Source of the DNA: Synergistaceae bacterium UBA5827 | GTDB taxonomy: Bacteria; Synergistota; Synergistia; Synergistales; 79-D21 | NCBI GenBank assembly: GCA_002432945.1 | Contig: DJHE01000019.1 | Span: forward strand, 35,321-99,320 | Direction of reading: 5' to 3' | Length of the DNA: 64,000 nucleotides | In this document: positions 23,873 to 33,031 of the stretch, one piece after another | How the letters are laid out: each line of letters starts with the position of its first letter | How positions within the stretch are numbered: the stretch's first letter is position 1 | Notes under the pieces: generated by a model | The model's input: the letters and a program-made list of their open reading frames with translations, nothing else | Databases searched by the model: none | Told to the model about the DNA's origin: nothing | Program-made: the position numbers and the translations under genes

Positions 23873-25075
23873 TTAGGAGGAATGCTTCAGGACAATTCTA
23901 ACGCGAACAGGGCCCTCGCTGTACACATCCTCCTCGGCCTCCACAATGATTGTCATGGCTGTTGAGGCTTCGGTAATTCGTTCAACCGAGCTATAAAAAT
24001 CGCCGGCGGAAAGGTTGCCGACCGTTCCTCTCAAAGGGTCGGGAATCACGCCTTCCTGTATTGAAAGCGTGTTGACTTCCCTTAGGAGGAGGTAAAGTTC
24101 CCTTTCCACTTCTTCCCTGTCCAGGGAGGAAGGAAGTTTCTTCTTGCCCAGGACCTGCCCTTTCTTGAAAACCAGCTGGCTTTCATGTACATCCAGGGAC
24201 ACGAGAACCGGTTCTTCTCTAACGGCATTTGACTCGGCCACAAGCCTGATCACTATCCTGGATGGTCGGCCGGCGAAAGGATCCGGGTTATCAAGCTCGT
24301 TTTCCTTCTCCGAGAGGATTCGGACAAGATCGGGTTTTACCCCGGACCGAAGTGCAAGCTCCATCCGCGCTTCCTCCACAAGGGTCGATAAAGCCGACTT
24401 TACCGCATCCTTACTGCTTTTCTGTGGCACAGGAACCTGCGCCAACACCTCTTTAGCCAGTACGATGATCCTCCCCTCGCGAACCTGTTCCAGGCCTTTC
24501 TTTAGGGAGTCCATCTCGGTTTTCAGGTAGGCAACCGACTTTTCCAATGCCGCACGCTTGATCTCCAGCCCCTTGAGTTCCTCTTCCAGCCGAACGCGCT
24601 CAAGCTCTACGGCGGCAGACTTTTCGGTCTGGGTCTTCAACTCGCGCCGGACCTGGGCTAATTGCCCGAGAACCGTTTCGAATTTATCCTGTGCCGCTTT
24701 CAGTTCGTCCTGTTTTTTTTGCAGTTCGTCCTGGCTCGCAAAAAGCTTGAACTCCATTTCCTGAAGTTCCTGGCGGCTTTCCTGTAGCTGGGATGTCAAC
24801 TGTGTAATTTGCCGCTGGACGAATTTCATGCTAAAAAGTGCCGTTCGCACCGTTTCTGAGGTCATCGAAAGAAACCAAAGGGTAACGACCGTAATGAGGA
24901 TTCCCGTAAGTACAGTGATAAAAGAGGAAGTGTATCGCGGTCGGAGTCCGAAAAGGGAGATCCGCCTTTTGCCGATTCTCATCCCTACGACATCGCCGAC
25001 ATATGCAACGATCGCACTGGCTCCAATGAGAGACAGGATCAGCATCCAGTTGAGCTCTGAAAGGAAGTCCTGCAA
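23873..25075 (-). CDS. DUF3084-family membrane coiled-coil protein
   Basis: The 400-residue protein has two N-terminal membrane helices (residues 11-32 and about 51-71) flanking the basic loop GMRIGKRRISLFGLRPRYTSS. A long coiled coil follows to about residue 205, then a soluble alpha/beta domain ending VRVRIVLKHSS. This is the DUF3084 layout, also known in cyanobacteria and of unknown function. The start is TTG at 25075, with GAGGACGGG upstream; the next Met (residue 11) would remove part of the first helix. No cell-envelope gene is adjacent. Confidence 0.8.
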   Translation of the reverse strand: MQDFLSELNWMLILSLIGASAIVAYVGDVVGMRIGKRRISLFGLRPRYTSSFITVLTGILITVVTLWFLSMTSETVRTALFSMKFVQRQITQLTSQLQESRQELQEMEFKLFASQDELQKKQDELKAAQDKFETVLGQLAQVRRELKTQTEKSAAVELERVRLEEELKGLEIKRAALEKSVAYLKTEMDSLKKGLEQVREGRIIVLAKEVLAQVPVPQKSSKDAVKSALSTLVEEARMELALRSGVKPDLVRILSEKENELDNPDPFAGRPSRIVIRLVAESNAVREEPVLVSLDVHESQLVFKKGQVLGKKKLPSSLDREEVERELYLLLREVNTLSIQEGVIPDPLRGTVGNLSAGDFYSSVERITEASTAMTIIVEAEEDVYSEGPVRVRIVLKHSS

Positions 25076-25263
25076 TTTCCCGTCCTCTTTCCACGTTTGA
25101 CTTTCCGAATCGGGGTTTCGGATCGGCTCAAGCCTACCATAAAACCCCCTCGATGCAAATCGGCATGGTTACGGACTTTTTCAGGACCAAAATGGGGGAG
25201 ACGGTTCCCCGCCCCCCCCTCGAACCCATTATTTCAACCTTGCGCGCCGCATATATTCCTATT

Positions 25264-26649
25264 TTAGCAGCAGCAGCATCCCTTGGCTTTCTTGAGGGCC
25301 TTGCGAACGATGTCAAGCCCCTTGTCAAGGTCGCCCGTCGGTACGTTAAGGGCGGGGCGGAAGCGAATGGACTGGGTGCTGCAGGGCAGGATCAGCATCT
25401 TCTCGTCCCAGCAGGAGTGCAGGACCTTGTCTCGCAACTCGTGTGTTACGAGATCGAAGGCACACATCAGGCCCTTGCCGCGAGTGTTCCGGACCATGTC
25501 CGGGAATTCCTTCTGGATCTCCATCAAACCCTTGAGAAGGTGCGGGCCCGCCACGTTGCTGACGTGGTCAAGGATCTTCTCTTCGCGGTAGATCTCGAGA
25601 TAGCGCTGGGCCCGAACCATGTCGACGACGTTGCCGCCCCAGGTCGAGTTGATTCGGCTGGATACCGTGAAGCAGTTATCCTCAAGTTCATCAAAACGGG
25701 GACCGGCAACAAAACCGCAGATCTGGGCCTTCTTGCCGAAGCTGAAGATATCGGGCTTGACAGGGGCATGATGTTCCCAGGCCCACATCTTCCCGGTGAT
25801 ACCCATTCCGCACTGGACTTCGTCAAAGATCAGGATGATCTCGTTCTCGTCGCAGATCTGTCGCAGTTGCTTGAAGAACTCGGTCCGGAACTGGTTGTCC
25901 CCGCCTTCGCCCTGGATCGTTTCAATGATGAGGGCGCAGATATCGTCGGGGTTGTTCCAGATGGCCTTCTTGATCTGGCTGACGGCCACTTCCTCAAGCC
26001 ATTCCACGTTGGACAGGTTCTGCTCGAGAGGCCAGGTAATCTTCGGAGGAATGACGCGGGGCCAGTCGAACTTTGCGAAATACTGGTACTTGTTGGGATC
26101 GTAGGTATTGGTGGTGGAAAGTGTGTAACCGCTTCGGCCGTGGAAGGCATCGCGGAAATGGATGACCTTGGTCCCCTTCTTGCCGTCTATGGCATCGCCC
26201 TTGCCGACCTTGCCCGCCTTCATAAGCTTCCGGACCTTCCAGTCCATCGAAGCCTTGAACGTGTTTTCGACAGCCAGGGTTCCGTAGTCGATAAAGAAAG
26301 TGTGGTTGAAACCGTCGGGCTTCGCCACCTCGTTGAAGGTCTTGATGAAATCGGCCATTTCCATCGTATAGATGTCGGAGCTCGCGACCTTGTTGATCGC
26401 GGCGCGGAAGATCCGCTCCTTGAATTCATCCGTGGTTAGCATGGGATGATTCATCCCGAATGGGGCCGATGCGAAGAAGGTGTAGAAATCGAGCCACTCG
26501 GCTCCGTCTTTCATGTTGACGATATGGCTGCCCTTCGACTTCTCCATGTCGATGATGATGTCAAAACCATCACGCAGGAGGTTGCTCGCAATCGTCGGGA
26601 AAACCTCATCCGGACTAACGCTGAAGTTGCGGCCGCACGTGTAGGACAT
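25264..26649 (-). CDS. lat: L-lysine 6-transaminase
   Basis: This PLP enzyme moves the epsilon-amino group of lysine to 2-oxoglutarate, giving 2-aminoadipate 6-semialdehyde (piperideine-6-carboxylate). It belongs to aminotransferase class III. The signature includes GDAIDGKKGTKVIHFRDAFHGRSGYTLS-like segments, the PLP-binding Asp in ILIFDEVQCGMG and the Schiff-base Lys in SFGKKAQICG. At 461 residues it has family length. The start at 26649 follows AAGGAGG. It ends in four consecutive cysteines (KGCCCC). It is the only gene between two large operons, so it is probably monocistronic. Confidence 0.92.
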   Translation of the reverse strand: MSYTCGRNFSVSPDEVFPTIASNLLRDGFDIIIDMEKSKGSHIVNMKDGAEWLDFYTFFASAPFGMNHPMLTTDEFKERIFRAAINKVASSDIYTMEMADFIKTFNEVAKPDGFNHTFFIDYGTLAVENTFKASMDWKVRKLMKAGKVGKGDAIDGKKGTKVIHFRDAFHGRSGYTLSTTNTYDPNKYQYFAKFDWPRVIPPKITWPLEQNLSNVEWLEEVAVSQIKKAIWNNPDDICALIIETIQGEGGDNQFRTEFFKQLRQICDENEIILIFDEVQCGMGITGKMWAWEHHAPVKPDIFSFGKKAQICGFVAGPRFDELEDNCFTVSSRINSTWGGNVVDMVRAQRYLEIYREEKILDHVSNVAGPHLLKGLMEIQKEFPDMVRNTRGKGLMCAFDLVTHELRDKVLHSCWDEKMLILPCSTQSIRFRPALNVPTGDLDKGLDIVRKALKKAKGCCCC

Positions 26650-26806
26650 TCCGTTTTCCTCCTTGTTGAAGAAATTTAAAAATATACCGCACAACCCTGC
26701 TTGTTTATTTTATCATGACCATTTTGAACTAGTCTAGGGTTACGGGTTTTTTTCCGCAAGGAGCTGTTTCCAGACATTTCTCTACAATTTCCAACTTTTT
26801 GCCTTT

Positions 26807-27277
26807 TTAGGAAAACGGCTGGGGATCATTGCCTCCTGACGCCCCGAAATTCCCGGAGGATGCCGGCAACTCCCGGTCGCTCAATACTACCGTATCTATC
26901 CACTCCCTTGAATGGAAGTCTCCCTGTCCGATTCCGGGACAGAACGCCGATTCCCGTTCCCATGTTTCCCGCGTACCCAGCAAAGAAGGCCAGAACGGGT
27001 ATTTCCTGCATTGGGAGGGGCGACAAGAATAAATAAGGCAGAGCGCGTTATCCCAGTCATAGAATATGCACTCTCCCCTGTGCCCGTCTTTCAGGACAAA
27101 AGAATCCTCCCTTCTGGAAACATAATTCCAGAAAAACTCTTCCGGGGAAAGGGAAAGAAACTCCGCAATCGACTTCAACTCTTCTACCGATAACGTGACG
27201 ATTCCGGGTCGGCGACAGCAGCGCCCGCAATGCATACACGAAAATAATAAACCTGCCTCATACCAAGGTTCATTCAT
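26807..27277 (-). CDS. YkgJ/UPF0153-family cysteine-cluster protein
   Basis: The 156-residue protein has the CxxCGxCC opening SCMHCGRCCRRPG and later CIFYDWDNALCLIYSCRPSQCRKYPF. These cysteines match the YkgJ family, predicted to hold an iron-sulfur or zinc cluster; its activity is unknown. It is the last gene of the long ribosomal superoperon, 36 bases after mreB. I saw no clear terminator in the 157 bases before the lysine transaminase gene. Confidence 0.85.
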   Translation of the reverse strand: MNEPWYEAGLLFSCMHCGRCCRRPGIVTLSVEELKSIAEFLSLSPEEFFWNYVSRREDSFVLKDGHRGECIFYDWDNALCLIYSCRPSQCRKYPFWPSLLGTRETWERESAFCPGIGQGDFHSREWIDTVVLSDRELPASSGNFGASGGNDPQPFS

Positions 27278-27313
27278 CTTCGTTCTGCTTTCCTGGATGT
27301 CGGCGCGTCCTGA

Positions 27314-28366
27314 CTATCGCCCCTTCAGAAGTCCCTTGCGAATCACTGAGAGGATTGCTCCAGAAGCCTTGAGCTGGTCCAGGGATTCAAGGGCCTTCCC
27401 AGTTCCCAGGGCCACGCATTCGAGCGGATGTTCCGCGACATGACAGGGCATCGCGGTTTCCTCTGAAACACGCTCGGCGAGATCCCGGAGAAGAGCACCC
27501 CCACCTGTAAGCCATATCCCCCTGTCGATGATGTCAGCTGAAAGTTCGGGAGGCGTCCTTTCAAGGATCCTGCGGATACCTGCAATAATCGCGTTCACGG
27601 GTTCTTCTATGGCCCTGGCCACCATTGAACTGGTGACCTCGATCTGCCTCGGCAGTCCCTGTACAAGGTCACGTCCCTTGATGATCTGCGTCTCCTCCTC
27701 GCCGTGCGGCTTGACCTTGCAGGTACCGATGTTGATCTTGAGCGCCTCCGCGGTTTGTTCGCCTATTGCCAGATTGAATTCTTTCTTGATGTAGCGGGCG
27801 ATGGATTCATCGAACTCATCACCGCCGATACGGAGCGACTCGGCAACGACAACGCCCCCCAGGGAGATCACGGCCACATCGGTCGTCCCTCCTCCGATAT
27901 CGACGATCATGTTCCCCCGGGGCTCCGCAACTTCCAAATCGGCCCCAATAGCGGCAGCCATGGCTTCCTCTATCAGAAAGGCTTCCCGGGATCCCACCTC
28001 GATTGCGGCCTCCAGGACCGCCCTTTTCTCTACGTCGGTTGCCCCGGAAGGAACGCAAACCATTACACGATGCCTGAAAAGCGAGCCCATTTTCAGGCTG
28101 GAAGAAACCTTGTTCAGGAAATGGCGTAACATGGCCTCCGTCATCGTATAGTTCGCGATCACACCATCCCTGAGCGGACGTACGGCAACGACATGCCCCG
28201 GCGTCCTCCCCAGCATGCGCTTGGCTTCATCGCCAACGGCCAGGACTCTTCCGTTATTCTGGTCTATCGCAACAACCGAAGGTTCCCTTAGGATAACTCC
28301 CTTGCCCCTAAGAAAGATGAGAACGGTCGCAGTACCGAGGTCAATACCGATATCTTTTCCTAGCAA
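27314..28366 (-). CDS. mreB: MreB-like actin-family cell-shape protein
   Basis: The 350-residue protein starts at TTG (28366) with AAGGAGG upstream, giving MLGKDIGIDLGTATVLIF. It contains phosphate 1 and 2 loops of the actin/Hsp70 fold (DIGGGTTDVAVISLGG), IEEAMAAAIGADLEV and the C-terminal ADIIDRGIWLTGGGALL. These are MreB/Mbl features. The filament organises lateral wall synthesis in rod-shaped cells. No mreC or mreD follows; the gene lies in the place after truA where many bacteria have rplM and rpsI. It could be an mbl-type paralogue. Confidence 0.93.
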   Translation of the reverse strand: MLGKDIGIDLGTATVLIFLRGKGVILREPSVVAIDQNNGRVLAVGDEAKRMLGRTPGHVVAVRPLRDGVIANYTMTEAMLRHFLNKVSSSLKMGSLFRHRVMVCVPSGATDVEKRAVLEAAIEVGSREAFLIEEAMAAAIGADLEVAEPRGNMIVDIGGGTTDVAVISLGGVVVAESLRIGGDEFDESIARYIKKEFNLAIGEQTAEALKINIGTCKVKPHGEEETQIIKGRDLVQGLPRQIEVTSSMVARAIEEPVNAIIAGIRRILERTPPELSADIIDRGIWLTGGGALLRDLAERVSEETAMPCHVAEHPLECVALGTGKALESLDQLKASGAILSVIRKGLLKGR

Positions 28367-28421
28367 GTCCGAAAACCTCCTTGTGTTCCTTCTTTCCGAA
28401 AGCCTGATCCATAAGAGTGTA

Positions 28422-29174
28422 TCATCCCCACGGGGAAGGCGTGTATCCGATACCCCAAAGGAAAAGCCCACTGGAAGGAGCCATTTCCTGTGTACGCCCC
28501 TCCTCCGGCAGGCCCGAAAGGCGATCCAGGAACGCTCCAAGAGAGAGTCTCCCTCCTGCAACCCTGTTGAGATCCCCTACCAGGTAGCGAACCATGTGAA
28601 AGAGAAAGCCCGTTGCCCTGATCCGAAAGGCGGTCCACTCTCTCCGATGGATAAGCCTTACCCTCAAAACCCGCCTTGCCGTATTTACGGGACGCTCTCC
28701 CTGGGGACAAAATAGCCCAAAATCATGGATCCCTTCCAGGGCTTTGCATGCCAAAGCCAAATCCGGCGAGGACCAGTCTGCCTGAACCCTCCAGACGAAG
28801 GGCCTGACCTGCGGAAAACAATAGGGGGCCGTCCAGAGGAAATAGACATACTCTCTCCAGGTTGCATCGTAGCGGGCGTTGAATGCTTCGTCGACTGCAG
28901 CTGCCCGTATTATCCCAACTTCAGGAGGCAGGTTTTTGTCGATGGCCTGTAGCAATCGACCGGCTTCCCATTTCCTTGTGAGATCGAACGATACGACTTG
29001 TCCCCGGGCATGGACTCCCTTGTCTGTTCGGCCAGCCCCAACGCAACGGACACGGGCCCCCTCAAGCACACTTAACGCGTCCTCAAGATCTCCCTGGACC
29101 GTCTTCCTCCCCGGTTGTCTTTGCCAACCGGAATAGGGCCGTCCATCATAGGCGAGTTCCACCGCATAACGCAT
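28422..29174 (-). CDS. truA: tRNA pseudouridine(38-40) synthase TruA
   Basis: TruA makes pseudouridine at positions 38-40 of tRNA anticodon arms. The 250-residue protein has the catalytic Asp51 in GAGRTDKGVHA, the N-terminal YDGRPYSGWQRQ, FNARYDATWREYVY and FLFHMVRYLVGDL. The gene follows ecfT by three bases, the order seen in Firmicutes, and precedes mreB by 55 bases. Confidence 0.96.
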   Translation of the reverse strand: MRYAVELAYDGRPYSGWQRQPGRKTVQGDLEDALSVLEGARVRCVGAGRTDKGVHARGQVVSFDLTRKWEAGRLLQAIDKNLPPEVGIIRAAAVDEAFNARYDATWREYVYFLWTAPYCFPQVRPFVWRVQADWSSPDLALACKALEGIHDFGLFCPQGERPVNTARRVLRVRLIHRREWTAFRIRATGFLFHMVRYLVGDLNRVAGGRLSLGAFLDRLSGLPEEGRTQEMAPSSGLFLWGIGYTPSPWG

Positions 29175-29177
29175 CTT

Positions 29178-29984
29178 TCAGGCTCCCAAGTCCATCAGGA
29201 CGAAAACCGCAACAATGACAAGAGTTCCGGCCATTGCAAAGGTGTCTGCCCTTTTCCATCTCAGGGGATTCATACGGCTCCTGCCCGTTCCTCCCCTGTA
29301 GCAACGTGCCTCCATGGCCTGTGCCAGATCCTCCGCTCTCTGGAATACGATGACGAAAAGAGGGACGAGGACCGGGATAAAAGCCTTCATGCGCCGCAAT
29401 AGGCCGCCATGATCAAGGTCTGCACCCCTGGCAAGCTGCGCACGAAGGATGCGGTCCGTTTCATCGAAAAGGGTCGGGATGAACCTGAGCGCAATAGTCA
29501 TCATCATCGCCATTTCATGCGCCGGGAAGCCAAATCGCTGGAATGGACGGAAAAGTCTTTCAAGACCGTCGGAAAGTTCCATCGGGCTGGTCGTCAATGT
29601 CAGGAAACCGGCAAAGAGGACAAGAAAGAAAAGCCTCAAACCCATCCTGAAAGCCATCCCCACTCCTTCCCTCGTGACAGATAAAATCCCCCACTCCCAA
29701 AGGATGACCCCTCGAGTCAGGAACAGGTGGATACCTGCCGTGAAAAGAACAAGGATGATGACCGGTCGGGCACCCTGGATGACCACCCGGAAGGGAATCC
29801 GGGAGAATCGGGAAAGGAAAAGCAGGAAAATTCCCCAGGCAACGAATGCAACCGGGTGCTTCACCATGAATATCCCGGCAAGGAGCAACACGACGGACAG
29901 GATCTTGCACCTCGGGTCCAGCCGGTGAACTGGAGAATCTGCAGGGATGTACTGGCCGAGTGTAAGGTGATTGAGAAATTTCAT
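29178..29984 (-). CDS. ecfT: ECF transporter T component
   Basis: The 268-residue integral membrane protein begins with a typical SPVHRLDPRCKIL segment and has about five or six helices. It ends in a charged linker with the RGADLDHG and EARCYRGGTGR coupling helices (A-R-G and C-Y-R-G motifs). EcfT links the ATPases to interchangeable vitamin-binding S proteins. No S component is in this window, so it is a shared (group II) module. It overlaps ecfA2 by four bases. Confidence 0.95.
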   Translation of the reverse strand: MKFLNHLTLGQYIPADSPVHRLDPRCKILSVVLLLAGIFMVKHPVAFVAWGIFLLFLSRFSRIPFRVVIQGARPVIILVLFTAGIHLFLTRGVILWEWGILSVTREGVGMAFRMGLRLFFLVLFAGFLTLTTSPMELSDGLERLFRPFQRFGFPAHEMAMMMTIALRFIPTLFDETDRILRAQLARGADLDHGGLLRRMKAFIPVLVPLFVIVFQRAEDLAQAMEARCYRGGTGRSRMNPLRWKRADTFAMAGTLVIVAVFVLMDLGA

Positions 29985-30823
29985 GTTCGGATTTCCTTTT
30001 CGAGGCGATCTGCCAACTCCACCGCATCAAGAGTGAAAGGAACGTGGTAGCCATAATCCCTCAACCCGGAAACCAGCTCAAGAATAGGAGGGAGGCAAAG
30101 CCCCCTTATCGGCCGTTCAACCAACTCATCCATGAGTGAGCCGGGGGTTCCGCAAAACACGGTTTTCCCCTTTTCCAGGACAAGGATACGTTCTGCCATT
30201 GCCAAGGCCAATTCAAGATCGTGCGTAATGTGGACGATGCCTATCCTTTCTTTTACAAGGCCTTTAAGAAGCCCGAGAAGTTCCCTTCGTCCAGGAGCAT
30301 CCATGCCCGCTGTCGGCTCGTCGAGGACAAGGTAATCCGGGCGTGCTGCAAGGACGGAAGCAATACAGAGGCGACGCTTCTGTCCTCCGGAGAGTTGGAA
30401 GGGGCTCCTCGTAAGCAGTTCTTCCGACAATCCCAGGAGTTTCATTGTCCTGGTCGTCGTTTCACGGATGTCTTCTTCGCTGAACTTCCAGTTCCTCGGC
30501 CCAAAAGCCATCTCCTCAAGCACGCTCTCGGCAAAGAGTTGATGCTCTGGGTATTGGAAGACAAGCCCCACCTTTCTCCTCACCATGCGAAGCGCGGAGG
30601 GCTCTGCTGTCGTGGGAATGCCATCAACTTCCACACTCCCCGACGTTGGTAAAAGCAAGGCATTAAGATGCTGCGCCAGTGTGGATTTTCCGCTTCCCGT
30701 TTGGCCAACGATGGCAACCCAGGTACCCGGTTCCACCATGAGATCCACCCCGCACAGTGCCTTCGTTTCAAGCGGGGTGCCGGGGTGGTAGACATGGCCG
30801 AGGGAATCGACCCTTATGGACAT
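29981..30823 (-). CDS. ecfA2: ECF transporter ATPase 2
   Basis: The 280-residue ATPase carries Walker A GQTGSGKSTLAQ, Q-loop FQYPEHQLFAESV, signature LSGGQKRRLC and Walker B YLVLDEPTAGMD. With EcfA1 it powers vitamin or metal uptake. Its start overlaps the end of ecfA1 by 10 bases. The Q-loop FQYPEHQLF marks the EcfA2 side; EcfA1 has FQNPDNQIV. Confidence 0.95.
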   Translation of the reverse strand: MSIRVDSLGHVYHPGTPLETKALCGVDLMVEPGTWVAIVGQTGSGKSTLAQHLNALLLPTSGSVEVDGIPTTAEPSALRMVRRKVGLVFQYPEHQLFAESVLEEMAFGPRNWKFSEEDIRETTTRTMKLLGLSEELLTRSPFQLSGGQKRRLCIASVLAARPDYLVLDEPTAGMDAPGRRELLGLLKGLVKERIGIVHITHDLELALAMAERILVLEKGKTVFCGTPGSLMDELVERPIRGLCLPPILELVSGLRDYGYHVPFTLDAVELADRLEKEIRT

Positions 30824-31641
30824 AGGTTTTCAAGCAACTCCTTTACAAATGGCAAGCAAGCCTTCGGGAGAAGGTTCCTCTCCTGGAGTTTCCTGGAAAA
30901 TCGGACGAGGGGGGGCATTTCAAGCCCCCATTCATCAAAACAGTCCTTCATTGCAAAAAGCCCGGCTAGATCCCCGGCCCAGGTGATTCTCCCCTTGCCG
31001 AGGACCACAACGCGCGTCGCGTCCAGGATCTCATCCAGCCGGTGGGTGATTTGGACCAGGGTCATACCCGTTTTATGGAGATTCCTGAGGATTTTTAGCA
31101 CATCCTCCCGCCCTTGCGGGTCCAGCATGGCCGTCGCCTCGTCGAGTACAAGGCAACAGGGCTGCATGGCCAAAGCCCCAGCAATCGCCAACCTTTGCTT
31201 TTGTCCTCCCGACAGGGCATATGTCGGTGCACGTCGTTTCTCTTCAAGCCCAACCCGGCAAAGGCAATCAAGCACTCTTTCGTGGATCTCCAATGATGGC
31301 AGTCCCAGGTTTTCAGGGCCAAAGGCAACATCCTCTTCAACCACAGAGGCGACAATCTGGTTGTCGGGGTTCTGGAAAACCATGGAAACATGGCTTCGGA
31401 TCGACCAAAGGTTATCCTCGTTACCGGTCTTTAAACCGCAAACAAGACAATCGCCCCGCGTCGGGATCAGCAGGGCGTTTAAGAGTTTAGCCAGAGTGGA
31501 TTTCCCAGATCCGTTCGCGCCAATCAGGGCAACCCAATCCCCATTACGAATTGAAAGATCAACTCCGTCAAGGGCGGGCGTGATCGCGCCCGGGTACGTG
31601 AAACTCACGCCCCGAAGCGCGAACACATCCTCGTTATGCAT
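30814..31641 (-). CDS. ecfA1: ECF transporter ATPase 1
   Basis: The 275-residue ATPase has Walker A GANGSGKSTLAK, Q-loop FQNPDNQIVASVVEEDVAFG, signature LSGGQKQRL and Walker B CLVLDEATAMLDP. The Q-loop with EEDVAFGPEN identifies an ECF ATPase. It starts three bases after rplQ, as in Firmicutes, which places nutrient uptake within the ribosomal operon. Confidence 0.95.
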   Translation of the reverse strand: MHNEDVFALRGVSFTYPGAITPALDGVDLSIRNGDWVALIGANGSGKSTLAKLLNALLIPTRGDCLVCGLKTGNEDNLWSIRSHVSMVFQNPDNQIVASVVEEDVAFGPENLGLPSLEIHERVLDCLCRVGLEEKRRAPTYALSGGQKQRLAIAGALAMQPCCLVLDEATAMLDPQGREDVLKILRNLHKTGMTLVQITHRLDEILDATRVVVLGKGRITWAGDLAGLFAMKDCFDEWGLEMPPLVRFSRKLQERNLLPKACLPFVKELLENLCP

Positions 31642-31644
31642 TTT

Positions 31645-31998
31645 CTACTGGACCAGTTCGATAACCGCCATTGGGGCCGCGTCTCCCAGGCGATTCCCCA
31701 GCTTTATGATGCGAGTGTAGCCACCAGGCCTATTCACGTATCGCGGGGAAATTTCCTCGAAGAGCTTCTTGACCGCTTCCTTGTTTTGCATACGGGAAGC
31801 GACCAACCGCCGATCCTGAAGCGTCCCGCCCTTGGCGCGGGTAATCAGCCTCTCGGAAACGCGGCGCAACTCCTTTGCCTTGAGCAGGGTGGTCGTGATT
31901 TTCTCCTCCATGATCAGGCTGGCCGTCATGTTGCTTAACATGGCCATACGGTGGCTTGTGTACCGGCCAAGCCTCCGGGTATCGACTCTATGCCTCAT
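31645..31998 (-). CDS. rplQ: 50S ribosomal protein L17
   Basis: L17 (117 residues) starts MRHRVDTRRLGRYTSHRMAM and has the LKAKELRRVSERLIT and PRYVNRPGGYTRIIKLGNRLGD segments. It sits near the tunnel exit of the 50S subunit. It follows rpoA by three bases and precedes ecfA1 by three, closing the alpha operon block. Confidence 0.97.
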   Translation of the reverse strand: MRHRVDTRRLGRYTSHRMAMLSNMTASLIMEEKITTTLLKAKELRRVSERLITRAKGGTLQDRRLVASRMQNKEAVKKLFEEISPRYVNRPGGYTRIIKLGNRLGDAAPMAVIELVQ

Positions 31999-32001
31999 AA
32001 A

Positions 32002-33009
32002 CTAATCCTCCTTCACGGGCTCTTCAGGTGCGTCTTCCCCCGGGAGGGAAATCGAGAACTTTTCCAGTTTTTCCTCGATTTCCCGGAGAGAGATCTTGCC
32101 CAGATTGCGTATTTTCATCAGTTCGGAACGGCTTTTGCTGACGAGGTCGCCTATGGTGTGTACGCCCCCGCGGAGCAGGCAGTTTTCACTGCGAACCGAC
32201 AATTCCAGGTCCTTGATTCCTCTTGCCAGGATCGTGTCTCCATCTGCGATAGGAATGACTTCTTCGTCAGACAGGCTTTCTTCTTCCTGTTCCTCCTGCC
32301 CCGCGCGGCCATGCGTCTCCCCTTCCGAAAGACGGATCTCGTCCGAGAAAAGGGCAAAGTAACCCTTAAGGACATTCGAAGCTTCGCACATGGCATCAGG
32401 AATTGTAACCACGCCATTCGTCCAGATTTCAAGGACAAGGCGGTCGTAGTCCGTTCTCTGGCCAACCCGGGCGTTTTGGACCTCGTACTTGACGCGCTGT
32501 ATTGGCGAAAAAATTGCATCAACCATCAACGCGTCGATCGGGAGGTAGGTCGGCCTGGGCCGATCTGTCGTTGCGTAACCCATCCCCTGCTCAACGTAAA
32601 GGTCCATCACGATCTTATGGCCCTTTTCCAGAGTCCCAATGACGCTTGACGGGTCAATGAATTCGACCTCGCTGTCCGGCTGGATATCGGCAGCAGTAAT
32701 TTCCTTCGGGCCTTCAACCTCAAGATGCAGGATTCGCGCTTCCGAACTGTGGCACCTTAGGGGAATGTGCTTGAGGTTGATCATCAGTCCAAGCACGTCT
32801 TCCTTCAATCCCGGGACAGTGCTGTACTCGTGCAGAACTCCCTCAATCCGGACTGCAGTTATTGAAGCCCCTTTTATCGATGAAAGGAGCACCCGTCGAA
32901 GCGCATTGCCGAGTGTGACGCCATATCCCCTTTCAAGAGGCTCCACGACGATCCTGCCATATCGGGGGGTACCCTCCTCCAGCCTGATCTCCGGTCGCAT
33001 GGGATCCAT
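32002..33009 (-). CDS. rpoA: RNA polymerase alpha subunit
   Basis: The 335-residue alpha subunit has the N-terminal dimer and beta/beta' contact domain (VEPLERGYGVTLGNALRRVLLSS, EGVLHEYSTVPGLKEDV). An acidic linker of about 25 residues follows, then the C-terminal helix-hairpin-helix domain (ENCLLRGGVHTIGDLVSKSRSELMKIRNLG), which contacts UP elements and activators. Length is normal. The linker EEQEEESLSDEEV is more acidic than in E. coli. It lies between rpsD and rplQ. Confidence 0.97.
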   Translation of the reverse strand: MDPMRPEIRLEEGTPRYGRIVVEPLERGYGVTLGNALRRVLLSSIKGASITAVRIEGVLHEYSTVPGLKEDVLGLMINLKHIPLRCHSSEARILHLEVEGPKEITAADIQPDSEVEFIDPSSVIGTLEKGHKIVMDLYVEQGMGYATTDRPRPTYLPIDALMVDAIFSPIQRVKYEVQNARVGQRTDYDRLVLEIWTNGVVTIPDAMCEASNVLKGYFALFSDEIRLSEGETHGRAGQEEQEEESLSDEEVIPIADGDTILARGIKDLELSVRSENCLLRGGVHTIGDLVSKSRSELMKIRNLGKISLREIEEKLEKFSISLPGEDAPEEPVKED

Positions 33010-33031
33010 CTTCCCCCCACCTTTCTACCCG

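Noticed and set aside
25153..26439. 428-codon plus-strand frame opposite the lysine transaminase gene
   Set aside because: Mirror of the real gene; no ribosome binding site or known domain.
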